DNA of 63,443 bases from contig DIWU01000035.1 in NCBI GenBank assembly GCA_002428525.1, forward strand, positions 1 through 63,443, in the 5' to 3' direction. The stretch's first letter is position 1. The number at the start of each line of letters is the position of its first letter. The notes under the pieces were generated by a model that saw only the letters and a program-made list of their open reading frames with translations, searched no databases and was not told where the DNA came from. A program made the translations under genes and the position numbers. Positions 56,416 to 63,443 of this stretch are shown one piece after another. The DNA is from a bacterium UBP14_UBA6098. GTDB taxonomy: Bacteria; UBP14; UBA6098.

Positions 56416-57609
56416 ATGTCGAATACAAGCAGAAGAGCCGGAAATGTCCCGCCCTCGCCCATCAGAAAGCTGATGCCCTTTGCAAACGCCTCGCAGAAGG
56501 CCGGCAGAAAGATATACAAAATCAATATCGGCCAGCCGGATATCGAGACGCCGGAGTCTTTCTGGAACGCGGTTCATAAGTATCCTTCGAAGATCCTCGC
56601 CTATGGCGATGCGCGCGGCCTTCCCGAATACACCGCCGAGCTGATCAAGTATTATGCAAGCGCCGGAATCGACACCGCCGCCGAGGAGATGATCGTCACT
56701 ACCGGCGGAAGCGAATCTATAGTCTTCGCGATGATGGTCGTCGCGGACCCCGGCGACGAGATTATCGCCTTCGAGCCGTTCTATCCCAATTACAACGGCT
56801 ATGCCGCTATGGCCGATGTCAAGATTGTGCCGGTGACGACTCGACCGGAAGACGGCTATCATCTGCCCCCGCTCGCCGAGATCGAGGCCAAGATTACACC
56901 GAAAACAAAGGCTATCCTGATATGCTCTCCGAACAACCCGACCGGAACGGTTTTAACAAAGGCCGAGATGGAAACTATCGCGAAGATCGCCGAAAAGCAC
57001 GACCTTTTTGTCATCTCCGACGAGGTCTATCGCGAATTTATCTATGAGGGAACGCATACGAGCGTCCTGCATATCCCCGCGATGAAAGACCGCGCGATCC
57101 TGCTCGACTCGATTAGCAAGCGCTTTTCGGCCTGCGGCGCGAGGTTGGGATGCCTTATTTGCAAGAACAAAACGGTTATCGACGCGGTATGGCGCCTCGC
57201 GCAGGCGAGGCTTTGCCCTCCGACTCTGGAGCAGATCGGCGCGACCGCGGTGTTGAAGGAACTGAATGCAGGTTATTTCGCCGATATGAGCGAAGAATAC
57301 CGCCGCAGAAGGGATGCCGCCTTCGAGGAGGTCTCGAAGATAGAGGGCGCTTTCTGTATGAAGCCCAGCGGCGCTTTCTATATGATGGTCACTCTGCCCA
57401 TCGACGATGTCGAGGTCTTTGCCAAATGGATGCTCACCGATTTCGAGTCAAACGGCGAAACAACGATGGTCGCACCCGGCCCGGGATTTTACGCCACTAA
57501 GGGCAAGGGCGCTAATGAAGCGCGGTTGGCATATGTCCTGCGAGAGAAAGACCTGAGAAGGGCTATACAAATTCTCGGAGAGGGCGTCAAAGCCTACAAC
57601 CATCGATAA
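56416..57609 (+). CDS. Class I/II PLP-dependent aminotransferase (aspartate-type)
   Basis: 397 aa from ATG 56416, preceded by GGAGG; the in-frame TTG at 56404 lies inside that site. Fold-type I motifs: NIGQPDIETP (about 35-44), YGDARGLPEY, CSPNNPTGTVL (about 175-185), ISDEVYREF and the PLP-lysine segment DSISKRFSACGARLG. Similar enzymes use aspartate, aromatic amino acids or alanine; the substrate cannot be told here. TTGACA lies at 56346-56351, but the matching -10 box is unclear. Confidence 0.88.
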   Translation: MSNTSRRAGNVPPSPIRKLMPFANASQKAGRKIYKINIGQPDIETPESFWNAVHKYPSKILAYGDARGLPEYTAELIKYYASAGIDTAAEEMIVTTGGSESIVFAMMVVADPGDEIIAFEPFYPNYNGYAAMADVKIVPVTTRPEDGYHLPPLAEIEAKITPKTKAILICSPNNPTGTVLTKAEMETIAKIAEKHDLFVISDEVYREFIYEGTHTSVLHIPAMKDRAILLDSISKRFSACGARLGCLICKNKTVIDAVWRLAQARLCPPTLEQIGATAVLKELNAGYFADMSEEYRRRRDAAFEEVSKIEGAFCMKPSGAFYMMVTLPIDDVEVFAKWMLTDFESNGETTMVAPGPGFYATKGKGANEARLAYVLREKDLRRAIQILGEGVKAYNHR

Positions 57610-57618
57610 GGAAAGCCG

Positions 57619-58074
57619 ATGATTCACGAAGTTCAGTCGAAACAGCTCAGGGTTATTCCGGATTCGCGAGGAAGACTCATGGAGATTCTCCGTTGCGACG
57701 ACGAGGCATTCACCGCCTTCGGCCAAGTCTATATCACGACTACACTTCCGGATGTCGTCAAGGCTTGGCATTTCCACAAGAGGCAGACCGACAACTTCGC
57801 TTGTGTTCAGGGAACGATTCAGGTCGCGCTTTTCGACGCGAGGCCGGATTCGCCGACCTACGGCGAAATCAACGAGTTCTTTATCGGGGTTCATAAGCCC
57901 ATTCTCATCTCGGTGCCGCCGGGGGTCTATCACGGTTGGAAATGCGTCGGCCTCGAGGAGGCGATTATAGTGAATATTCCGACCAAGCCATACGACTACA
58001 AAAACCCCGACGAGGAGCGCCTCGACTGGAACGACACCTCGATTCCCTACGATTGGACAAAACGCAACGGGTAA
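57619..58074 (+). CDS. dTDP-4-dehydrorhamnose 3,5-epimerase-like protein
   Basis: 151 aa cupin of the RmlC type. RVIPDSRGRLMEILR (about 11-25), KAWHFHKRQTDNFACVQGTIQVALFDAR (about 49-76) and VPPGVYHGW are the RmlC core with the catalytic His. It is shorter than canonical RmlC (about 180 aa), so it could be a 3- or 5-epimerase or ketoisomerase variant. Next to an RmlB-like dehydratase, it probably makes a deoxysugar for the surface polysaccharide. Confidence 0.8.
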   Translation: MIHEVQSKQLRVIPDSRGRLMEILRCDDEAFTAFGQVYITTTLPDVVKAWHFHKRQTDNFACVQGTIQVALFDARPDSPTYGEINEFFIGVHKPILISVPPGVYHGWKCVGLEEAIIVNIPTKPYDYKNPDEERLDWNDTSIPYDWTKRNG

Positions 58075-58090
58075 AAATTGGCGGCAGATA

Positions 58091-59041
58091 TTGAGAAATA
58101 AGATACTCGTCACCGGCGGGGCCGGCTTTATAGGATCCAATTTCGTTAGGCTTCTGTTGGCGGAAAGCGAATACGAGGAGATATTAATCCTCGACAAGCT
58201 GACCTACGCCGGAAGCCTCGACAATCTCGACGGTTCGCTGAACGACCCGCGCGTTAAATTCTTCAAGGGCGATATTGCAAGCGCCGACGATGTTGCGCGG
58301 GCGCTCGAGGGCTGTCGTTATGTCGTCAATTTCGCCGCGGAGACCCATGTTGACCGCTCGCTCGCGGAGGCCAGCCCCTTTATCCGCTCGAATATCCTCG
58401 GCGTGCATACACTGCTCGAGCGCGCCCGCGACGCCGGCCTCGAAAAATTTGTCCATATCAGCACGGACGAGGTCTATGGCCCCTATATCGAGGGCTCAGC
58501 GACGGAAACCTCGCCGCTGAACCCCTCCTCGCCGTATTCTGCCAGCAAGGTCGCCGGAGACGCGCTGTGCAACGCCTATCGAGTCAGCTGGGGCGTGCCG
58601 ACGGTCATTGTCCGGCCGACGAACAACTTCGGCCCGAACCAGTATCCCGAAAAATTGATCCCCTTTTTCGTGAAGCGCGCGCTGGCCGGGCAGACACTCC
58701 CGATTTACGGCGCCGGTAATCAGGTTCGCGACTGGCTTTATGTCGGCGACAACTGTAGGGCTATCAAGCTTGTCCTCGAGCGCGGCGAGGTCGGCGGGAT
58801 TTACAACATCGGCGCCGATTGCCCTCGGGAGAATATCGAGATCGCGCGAAAGATGCTCGATATCCTCGGCCTTCCCGAGGACAGGTTGGAACATGTCGAG
58901 GATCGCCTCGGACACGATTTCCGCTACGCCGTCGATTCGAGCAGAGTTCGCGCGCTCGGATGGCGCCCGCAGGCGAATTTCGACGAGGCCTTCCGCTCGA
59001 CGGTCGAGTTTTTTCGAGCAAAATTCGGAGGTGAAGTTTGA
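58091..59041 (+). CDS. dTDP-glucose 4,6-dehydratase-like NDP-sugar enzyme
   Basis: 316 aa extended SDR. Rossmann motif GGAGFIGSNFVRLL (about 9-22), AAETHVDRSL (about 81-90), STDEVYG (about 118-124) and active-site YSASK (about 149-153), with the RmlB-type NNFGPNQYPEKLIP. It converts NDP-glucose to the 4-keto-6-deoxy sugar. Starts at TTG 58091. Overlaps the next gene by 4 nt. Confidence 0.88.
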   Translation: MRNKILVTGGAGFIGSNFVRLLLAESEYEEILILDKLTYAGSLDNLDGSLNDPRVKFFKGDIASADDVARALEGCRYVVNFAAETHVDRSLAEASPFIRSNILGVHTLLERARDAGLEKFVHISTDEVYGPYIEGSATETSPLNPSSPYSASKVAGDALCNAYRVSWGVPTVIVRPTNNFGPNQYPEKLIPFFVKRALAGQTLPIYGAGNQVRDWLYVGDNCRAIKLVLERGEVGGIYNIGADCPRENIEIARKMLDILGLPEDRLEHVEDRLGHDFRYAVDSSRVRALGWRPQANFDEAFRSTVEFFRAKFGGEV

Positions 59042-60279
59042 GAAGATTTGTGATGGCTTTGTTAATCCTTTCTGTATCGGCGGTCACTGCCGGCTTCGCC
59101 CAGTCGATGCAGTCCGGCATGAACCTGCCGAAGAAGGAAACCACCTCGCGAAGCCTTCGCGGGGCCAATCTCGCCCTTGAAGAGAAGCTGAAGGAGCTCG
59201 AGAAAAGAAAAACCGAGCTGAAAAAGCTCGTCGAATATATCCCCATCGAGGGCGCGGTTGACGAAAACACCTATATCGTCGGCCCGGGCGACCAGTTCAC
59301 GCTGAGTATCGCCGGCGGCGTCGAGGAGCAATACCAGATTAATGTCGGTGCGGACGGCTCGGTTGTTCTGCCCTTCACTAAGGGCGTTTCGGTCGCGGGT
59401 TCGAACCTCGCCGAGGCCAAGCGCGCGATGAAGTCCAGCCTCGCAACGGTTCTTCGCGAGGGCGACCTCACGATCTCACTCACAACCGCGAGGCTTTTCA
59501 TTATAAATGTCGTCGGGATGGTGAATTTCCCCGGCGAACAGACGGTCAGCGCGGCGGGCAGGGTTTTTTCGGGGATCGAGCTGGCCGGCGGCAAGCTCCC
59601 CTCTGGCGATCTTAGCCGTGTTCGGCTTCTTCGCGCCGGCTCCGAGACAACGCTCGATTTAACCAAATTCCTCTACAGCGGCGATCTCTCGCAGAACCCG
59701 ACCCTCCTCGACGGCGACATCGTTGTCGTCCCGGGAACCGACCTGACAGAGTCGGTCGTCTTCCTCTTCGGTGCCGGTTATTCCGGCACTTTAGTCAATA
59801 TCTCGCAGGGCGAAACGGCCGGCGCGGTGCTTCGCCGAGTCGGCGCGGACAGGGAGAAGATCGACCTCTCCGATCTCGCCCTGATTCGAGGCGGGGAGCT
59901 GTTCAAAATCGACCTTCTTAGCGAAAGCGCAAACTCACCGCTTCAGGGCGGCGACAGCCTTTTCTTCAAGGACTTACCAGATTCCGTCTATGTCGGAGGT
60001 AAAGTGACCAGCGGCGGGGCGGTGCCCTATATCGCCGGCGCGGATTATCGCGCCTATATCGCAATGGCGGGCGGTGTCTCGCTCGAGGGCGGAATTGGAC
60101 AAACAAAGATTATCCGCGACGGCGAAAAGCTCTCACCAAAAAAGGCGGGTATGATCCGCCGCGGCGATGTCGTCCTCGTCGGAACCTCGCCTTGGTATGT
60201 CATCAACGAAGCCTTCAAGAGCCTCGGCTCGGTCGGCACCTTCGCTTCGGCTGTTTATGTCATCGGTTTCAGGGATTGA
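59038..60279 (+). CDS. Polysaccharide export protein (Wza-like, SLBB repeats)
   Basis: 413 aa, TTG start, signal peptide (FVMALLILSVSAVTAGFAQS). A coiled segment (about 42-66), the polysaccharide-export motif VGPGDQFTLSIAGGVEEQYQINVGADGSVVLPFTKGVSVAG (about 81-121), then SLBB-type repeats (for example IINVVGMVNFPGEQTVSAAG and VYVGGKVTSGGAVPYIAG). It should form an outer-membrane or periplasmic export channel paired with the Wzz-type protein encoded next. Confidence 0.87.
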   Translation: MRRFVMALLILSVSAVTAGFAQSMQSGMNLPKKETTSRSLRGANLALEEKLKELEKRKTELKKLVEYIPIEGAVDENTYIVGPGDQFTLSIAGGVEEQYQINVGADGSVVLPFTKGVSVAGSNLAEAKRAMKSSLATVLREGDLTISLTTARLFIINVVGMVNFPGEQTVSAAGRVFSGIELAGGKLPSGDLSRVRLLRAGSETTLDLTKFLYSGDLSQNPTLLDGDIVVVPGTDLTESVVFLFGAGYSGTLVNISQGETAGAVLRRVGADREKIDLSDLALIRGGELFKIDLLSESANSPLQGGDSLFFKDLPDSVYVGGKVTSGGAVPYIAGADYRAYIAMAGGVSLEGGIGQTKIIRDGEKLSPKKAGMIRRGDVVLVGTSPWYVINEAFKSLGSVGTFASAVYVIGFRD

Positions 60280-60283
60280 TAAA

Positions 60284-61471
60284 ATGAACGATTTAAAGAA
60301 CGATTACTGGTGGCTTTTTGAACTGCTTCGCAGATGGCGCTTTATAACAATCGGCGCTATCCTCATCGGCATCGCCGCTTTCGGGATCGCCTCCCTTTTC
60401 CCAAAATGGTTCAAGGCCGAGGCTGAGGTTATGCCGCCCTATCGCGGCGGAACCGAGCTCGGCGCTATGGCCAACCTCGTCACGGGGGTTATGAGCATGG
60501 GCGGCGGCGGCGGCGATTATGTCCTCCCGATGATGGTGACCCCCTCCGACCTCTGGGGTGCGCTGATGAAGTCCAACGCCATGGTTGACAAGCTCATCGA
60601 GGAGTTCGATCTCGGGGCGCGCTACAAGCAGAAGGTTCGCGAGAAACTCCGAAAGACAGTCCGAGAGCATATAGACTGCGAGGTCACCGGCGAGGGGATA
60701 TTAATTGTAAGCTTCGAGGACAAAGACCCGGCCTTCGCGGCCACGGTCGCAAACGCAATGGTCGATAATCTCGACATGATCAACCGGACACTCCGCTCCG
60801 GATCGGCCGGCGCGACTCGAGAGTTCGTCGAGCAAAGGCTCGAGGAGACGAAGATCGCCCTTGCCGAGGCCGAATCGACCTTTTCCGCCTTCCAAAAGGA
60901 GCACAGCGCTTTTTCCATCGAGGATCAGGCGCGCGTCGCGATAGAGGGCGTCGCCCAGCTCGAGGCCGAGGTTCATGTCGCGCAGGTCGAGCTGGCTATA
61001 CTTAAAACCAATAAAAAATCCGCCCATGGCGAGGTCGAGGGTGTCGAATCGCGTATGAAGGCCCTCCGAAAGCAGATCGAGGGGATTAAAAGCGGAGAGG
61101 GCGTTTCCAGCAGTTTCGGCCTCGTCGATATCCCCGAGCTTGCGATGGACTATGCCCGATTGTATCGCGAGACAATGATACAACAGGTGCTTTACGAATA
61201 CCTCGTTCAGCAATACGAGCAGGCGCGAATCGAGGAGAAGAAGGACACTCCGGTGCTCCAAATCCTCTCTCGCGCGCAGGTTCCGCAGAAAAAGGATCGC
61301 CCGAAAAGGGCGACTATATTAGTGCTGTCGATAATTGCCGGCGGTATCCTTTTATCCGTATGGGTGGTCGGCTCGGTCGGCCTGAAGAGGATGAAGGCGG
61401 AAAATCCGGAAAAATATATGTTGCTGGCGGAAAGCCTCGCCGGCCGAAAACCACAAAGGGAGAACAAATGA
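60284..61471 (+). CDS. Wzz/polysaccharide co-polymerase family protein
   Basis: 395 aa from ATG 60284; upstream in-frame codons lie inside the preceding gene. Transmembrane helices near both ends (about 17-37 and 345-367), Wzz domain (about 5-120 with KAEAEVMPPYRGGTELGAM) and a long periplasmic coiled coil (about 175-275, ETKIALAEAESTFSAFQKEHSAF). Pro-rich RAQVPQKKDRPKR before the second helix is typical. It sets chain length or couples polymerisation to export. No tyrosine-kinase domain is attached. Confidence 0.87.
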   Translation: MNDLKNDYWWLFELLRRWRFITIGAILIGIAAFGIASLFPKWFKAEAEVMPPYRGGTELGAMANLVTGVMSMGGGGGDYVLPMMVTPSDLWGALMKSNAMVDKLIEEFDLGARYKQKVREKLRKTVREHIDCEVTGEGILIVSFEDKDPAFAATVANAMVDNLDMINRTLRSGSAGATREFVEQRLEETKIALAEAESTFSAFQKEHSAFSIEDQARVAIEGVAQLEAEVHVAQVELAILKTNKKSAHGEVEGVESRMKALRKQIEGIKSGEGVSSSFGLVDIPELAMDYARLYRETMIQQVLYEYLVQQYEQARIEEKKDTPVLQILSRAQVPQKKDRPKRATILVLSIIAGGILLSVWVVGSVGLKRMKAENPEKYMLLAESLAGRKPQRENK

Positions 61472-62580
61472 GCGTTCCTCTGCTCGACCTGAAACGCCAA
61501 TACAAGCAAATCAAAGACGAGATCGAGCGCGAGGTGCTTGCGGTTCTCGAGTCGGGCTATTATATCCTCGGGCCGAATGTCAAGGCCTTCGAGGCCGAAT
61601 CCGCCGAATACACCGGCGCGAAGTTCGCAATCGGCCTGAACTCCGGCACCGACGCCCTGCGAATCGCCCTGCGAGCCTTCGGCGTTGGCCCGGGCGACGA
61701 GGTCATCACCTCCGCCTTTAGCTATTTCGCCACCTGTGAAGTAATCGACGATATCGGCGCGAGAGTGGTCTTCGCGGACATCGAGCCGAAGACCTTCAAT
61801 ATCGACCCCGCGGATATCCTCAGAAAGATCACCTCCAAAACCAAGGCAATTCTGCCGGTTCACCTCTTCGGCCAGCTTTGCGATATGGACTCGATTATAG
61901 CGATCTCCCGCGAGACCGGAATCCCAGTGCTCGAGGACGCATGTCAGGCGGTCGGCGCGAGCGGCCCGGCCGGCAAGGCCGGTTCTATCGGCACCGCAGG
62001 CGCATTCAGCTTTTTTCCCAGCAAGAACCTCGGCGCGGCCGGCGATGGCGGCCTTCTGACGACGAACTCCGAGGAGATCCGCGATTTCGCGACCTCGATG
62101 AGAATGCACGGCACTAAGAGCGACCGCTACCGCCACGAGCTTTTCGGCTATAACAGCAGACTCGACGAGATTCAAGCCGCGGTGCTTCGCGTGAAACTCC
62201 GCCACCTCGATTCGTTCAACGACCTCCGAAGGGCGAACGCAGACCGTTACCGCGAGGCCTTCGACAAAATCGAGGGAATCGAGCCGGCCTTCGAGGAAAA
62301 TGGCTATCGGCACACCTACCACCAATATACAGTCCGGATCGCCGACGGACGGCGCGACGAGGTGCAGAAACACCTGCAGGAAAAGGGCGTCGGTTGCGCG
62401 GTTTACTATATGGTTCCGCTTCACCGTCAGCCGGTTTACGGTGAGCTTTACTCTGGTCTCAATTTGGTCGAATCCGACCGCGCCGCGCGCGAGGTGCTTT
62501 CACTGCCGATCTTCCCCGAGCTGACCGAGACCGAGCAGAGCGAGGTTATTTCAGCTATTGCGGAGGTGTTGGCTAAGTAG
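61468..62580 (+). CDS. DegT/DnrJ/EryC1 sugar aminotransferase
   Basis: 370 aa from ATG 61468 in an ATGA overlap. VPLLDLKRQYKQIKDEI (3-19), GLNSGTDALRIALRA, EDACQAVGAS and the PLP-lysine region SFFPSKNLGAAGDGG mark the family; Lys in SKN is the PLP anchor. It aminates a 3- or 4-keto NDP-sugar, consistent with the dehydratase and epimerase two genes upstream. Confidence 0.92.
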   Translation: MSVPLLDLKRQYKQIKDEIEREVLAVLESGYYILGPNVKAFEAESAEYTGAKFAIGLNSGTDALRIALRAFGVGPGDEVITSAFSYFATCEVIDDIGARVVFADIEPKTFNIDPADILRKITSKTKAILPVHLFGQLCDMDSIIAISRETGIPVLEDACQAVGASGPAGKAGSIGTAGAFSFFPSKNLGAAGDGGLLTTNSEEIRDFATSMRMHGTKSDRYRHELFGYNSRLDEIQAAVLRVKLRHLDSFNDLRRANADRYREAFDKIEGIEPAFEENGYRHTYHQYTVRIADGRRDEVQKHLQEKGVGCAVYYMVPLHRQPVYGELYSGLNLVESDRAAREVLSLPIFPELTETEQSEVISAIAEVLAK

Positions 62581-63159
62581 ATGATACAGAAGGGATTAAC
62601 ATTCGCGCTGATCCTCGCTTGCACAGCGACCGCGCAGGTCGATAGCATCATCACACCGACCTTCCACGCCGAGCTGAGCGTTGTCACAATGCCGGACAGC
62701 CTCGACTTCGTCCGCGCGGACACAACTTTGCTCCAGTTCAATTGGGCGGTGCAGTTCCGCGTCTTCAAAAACGGCCTTGACGCGCCGGATATCTTCAACC
62801 TCGGTATCAAATACAGCGCGATTCCCGGTAGCGGGGGCTTCAGGTCGTCGGTTATGTCGTCCTGCGAATGGAGCCTCGAGCGGCGTAGCCCCGAGGGCAC
62901 CTTCTATCGAATTGGCGACATGAATTTCAGTTCCACGGACTCGAGCTTCATCATGTCCGCCGAGGTCAATCCGGTCTTTCTCGAGGGCTTGGATTCGGTT
63001 CAATTGTTCGGAGTCACTGACTGCGCCCCCGAGGGGCGTTTCCGCCTCCGCGACACTACCGACTTCGGCCCGGAGGACGAGCTGATTTGGGACAAGGTCG
63101 GCGATATCTCCGACCGGAGATTTGATATTCGCTTTTTAAAAGGGGAGTTAGTTAGGTAA
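62581..63159 (+). CDS. Exported protein, unknown function
   Basis: 192 aa starting right after the preceding stop. Signal peptide (MIQKGLTFALILACTATAQ). Beta-rich body with no family I recognise; SVVTMPDSLDFVRADTTLLQFNW near residue 30 and a closing RRFDIRFLKGELVR. Probably translationally coupled to the aminotransferase, so a role in the cell surface is possible. Confidence 0.6.
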   Translation: MIQKGLTFALILACTATAQVDSIITPTFHAELSVVTMPDSLDFVRADTTLLQFNWAVQFRVFKNGLDAPDIFNLGIKYSAIPGSGGFRSSVMSSCEWSLERRSPEGTFYRIGDMNFSSTDSSFIMSAEVNPVFLEGLDSVQLFGVTDCAPEGRFRLRDTTDFGPEDELIWDKVGDISDRRFDIRFLKGELVR

Positions 63160-63443
63160 AATATAAAGGGTAAAGGGTTTTACTGTAGGGGCGCACGGCT
63201 GTGCGCCCTTTTTTGTTAGGTTATAGGTTCTGGGTTATAGGTATTGGGTTTTTTATTACACGACGGCGCGGGGAAAGCGCCGGAGGGGGAAATATCAAAT
63301 TCTCAAATGCCAAATGCCAAATGAATGCCAAATGCCCTAATGCCAAATGCCGCCAACGTCATTGCGAGGAGTCCGTAGGACGACGAAGCAATCTGTTTAC
63401 CTTATTGCGTAAGCGATACACCCGAATCTCCGTGGGGGCGGGT
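63160..63443. repeat. Gene-free repeat island 3 (runs to window end)
   Basis: Contains GGTTATAGGTTCTGGG tracts, CAAATGCCAAATGCC runs (63300-63350) and a palindromic ATTGCGAGGAG...CGAAGCAATC unit (63361-63394). No gene seen; whether one continues past the end cannot be judged. Confidence 0.7.
63189..63214 (+). terminator. Terminator after the polysaccharide cluster
   Basis: 8-bp stem GGGCGCAC / GTGCGCCC (63189-63196 with 63201-63208), 4-nt loop, six T; a GTAGGGGCG-family unit. Confidence 0.75.

Noticed and set aside
61207..62424. 405-codon minus-strand frame
   Set aside because: Antisense to the Wzz-like and DegT genes, both of which have full family motifs.
1..63443. tRNA or rRNA genes
   Set aside because: Scanned the intergenic gaps by eye for cloverleaf tRNAs and conserved rRNA segments; none seen, though a tool search could still find one.

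Overview
The window reads as a bacterial chromosome segment from an uncultured-looking diderm (Gram-negative type) bacterium. Outer-membrane biology is everywhere: KdsA, a TolC/RND/adaptor pump, LolD, a secretin, SPOR and BNR-repeat lipoproteins, and a Wza/Wzz-type export pair. One secreted protein ends in a domain resembling a type IX secretion sorting tail. With a stand-alone RnfB, an ACP-dependent-type citrate lyase and McsA/McsB relatives, this suggests an anaerobic member of the FCB superphylum or a neighbouring candidate phylum. That placement is inference only; no rRNA gene is present. Coding is dense, 4-nt stop/start overlaps (ATGA, TTGA) are common and TTG starts are frequent.

Layout. 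0.3-5.5 kb (+): mannose-1-P guanylyltransferase, SPOR lipoprotein, TsaC, low-Mr phosphatase, DUF3108 protein, a pilin-like protein, a small membrane protein and KdsA. 5.5-10.9 kb (-): a pilMNOPQ operon ending in recR, under a consensus sigma-70-type promoter. 11-15.1 kb (-): uvrA, vanZ-like, ppx/gppA. 15.2-16.15 kb: a gene-free repeat island. 16.2-23.6 kb (+): ftsEX, then a compact operon lolD, mcsA, a degenerate mcsB, panD, a truncated glmU, two unknown genes, ftsY and a membrane protein. 23.7-29.1 kb (+): BNR-repeat lipoprotein, nfeD plus band-7 protein, an unknown exported protein, rnfB. 29.1-34.8 kb (-): tripartite RND efflux operon. 35.2-36.6 kb (-): thiC under a TPP riboswitch with a terminator. 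36.8-42 kb (-): an operon of a citD-citE fusion, a sensor diguanylate cyclase and citF. 42.5-46.1 kb (-): ferredoxin, dnaG, rpoD. 46.5-53.8 kb (-): coaX, PHP protein, smc, lepA. 54-54.8 kb (+): a SpoU/TrmH methyltransferase. 54.8-55.5 kb: a second repeat island. 55.5-63.2 kb: a secreted protein (-), then an aminotransferase and a surface-polysaccharide cluster (+). The end of the window is repeat DNA.

The most unusual feature is a family of four intergenic elements of about 140-180 bp at 69-209, 17750-17925, 36651-36787 and 46221-46399. Each is closed by a perfect 9-16 bp terminal inverted repeat with a CGTCG/CGACG core and encloses three internal hairpins in the same order. Stem sequences differ between copies while pairing is kept. 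I recognise no named family. Other points worth following: the citrate lyase carrier domain has Lys at the serine that normally carries the prosthetic group, in an operon with a diguanylate cyclase; the McsB homologue has lost several catalytic residues; GlmU lacks its acetyltransferase half; and three genes (trmH-like, ftsE, lolD) have good promoters placed so close to the start codon that their mRNAs should be leaderless.
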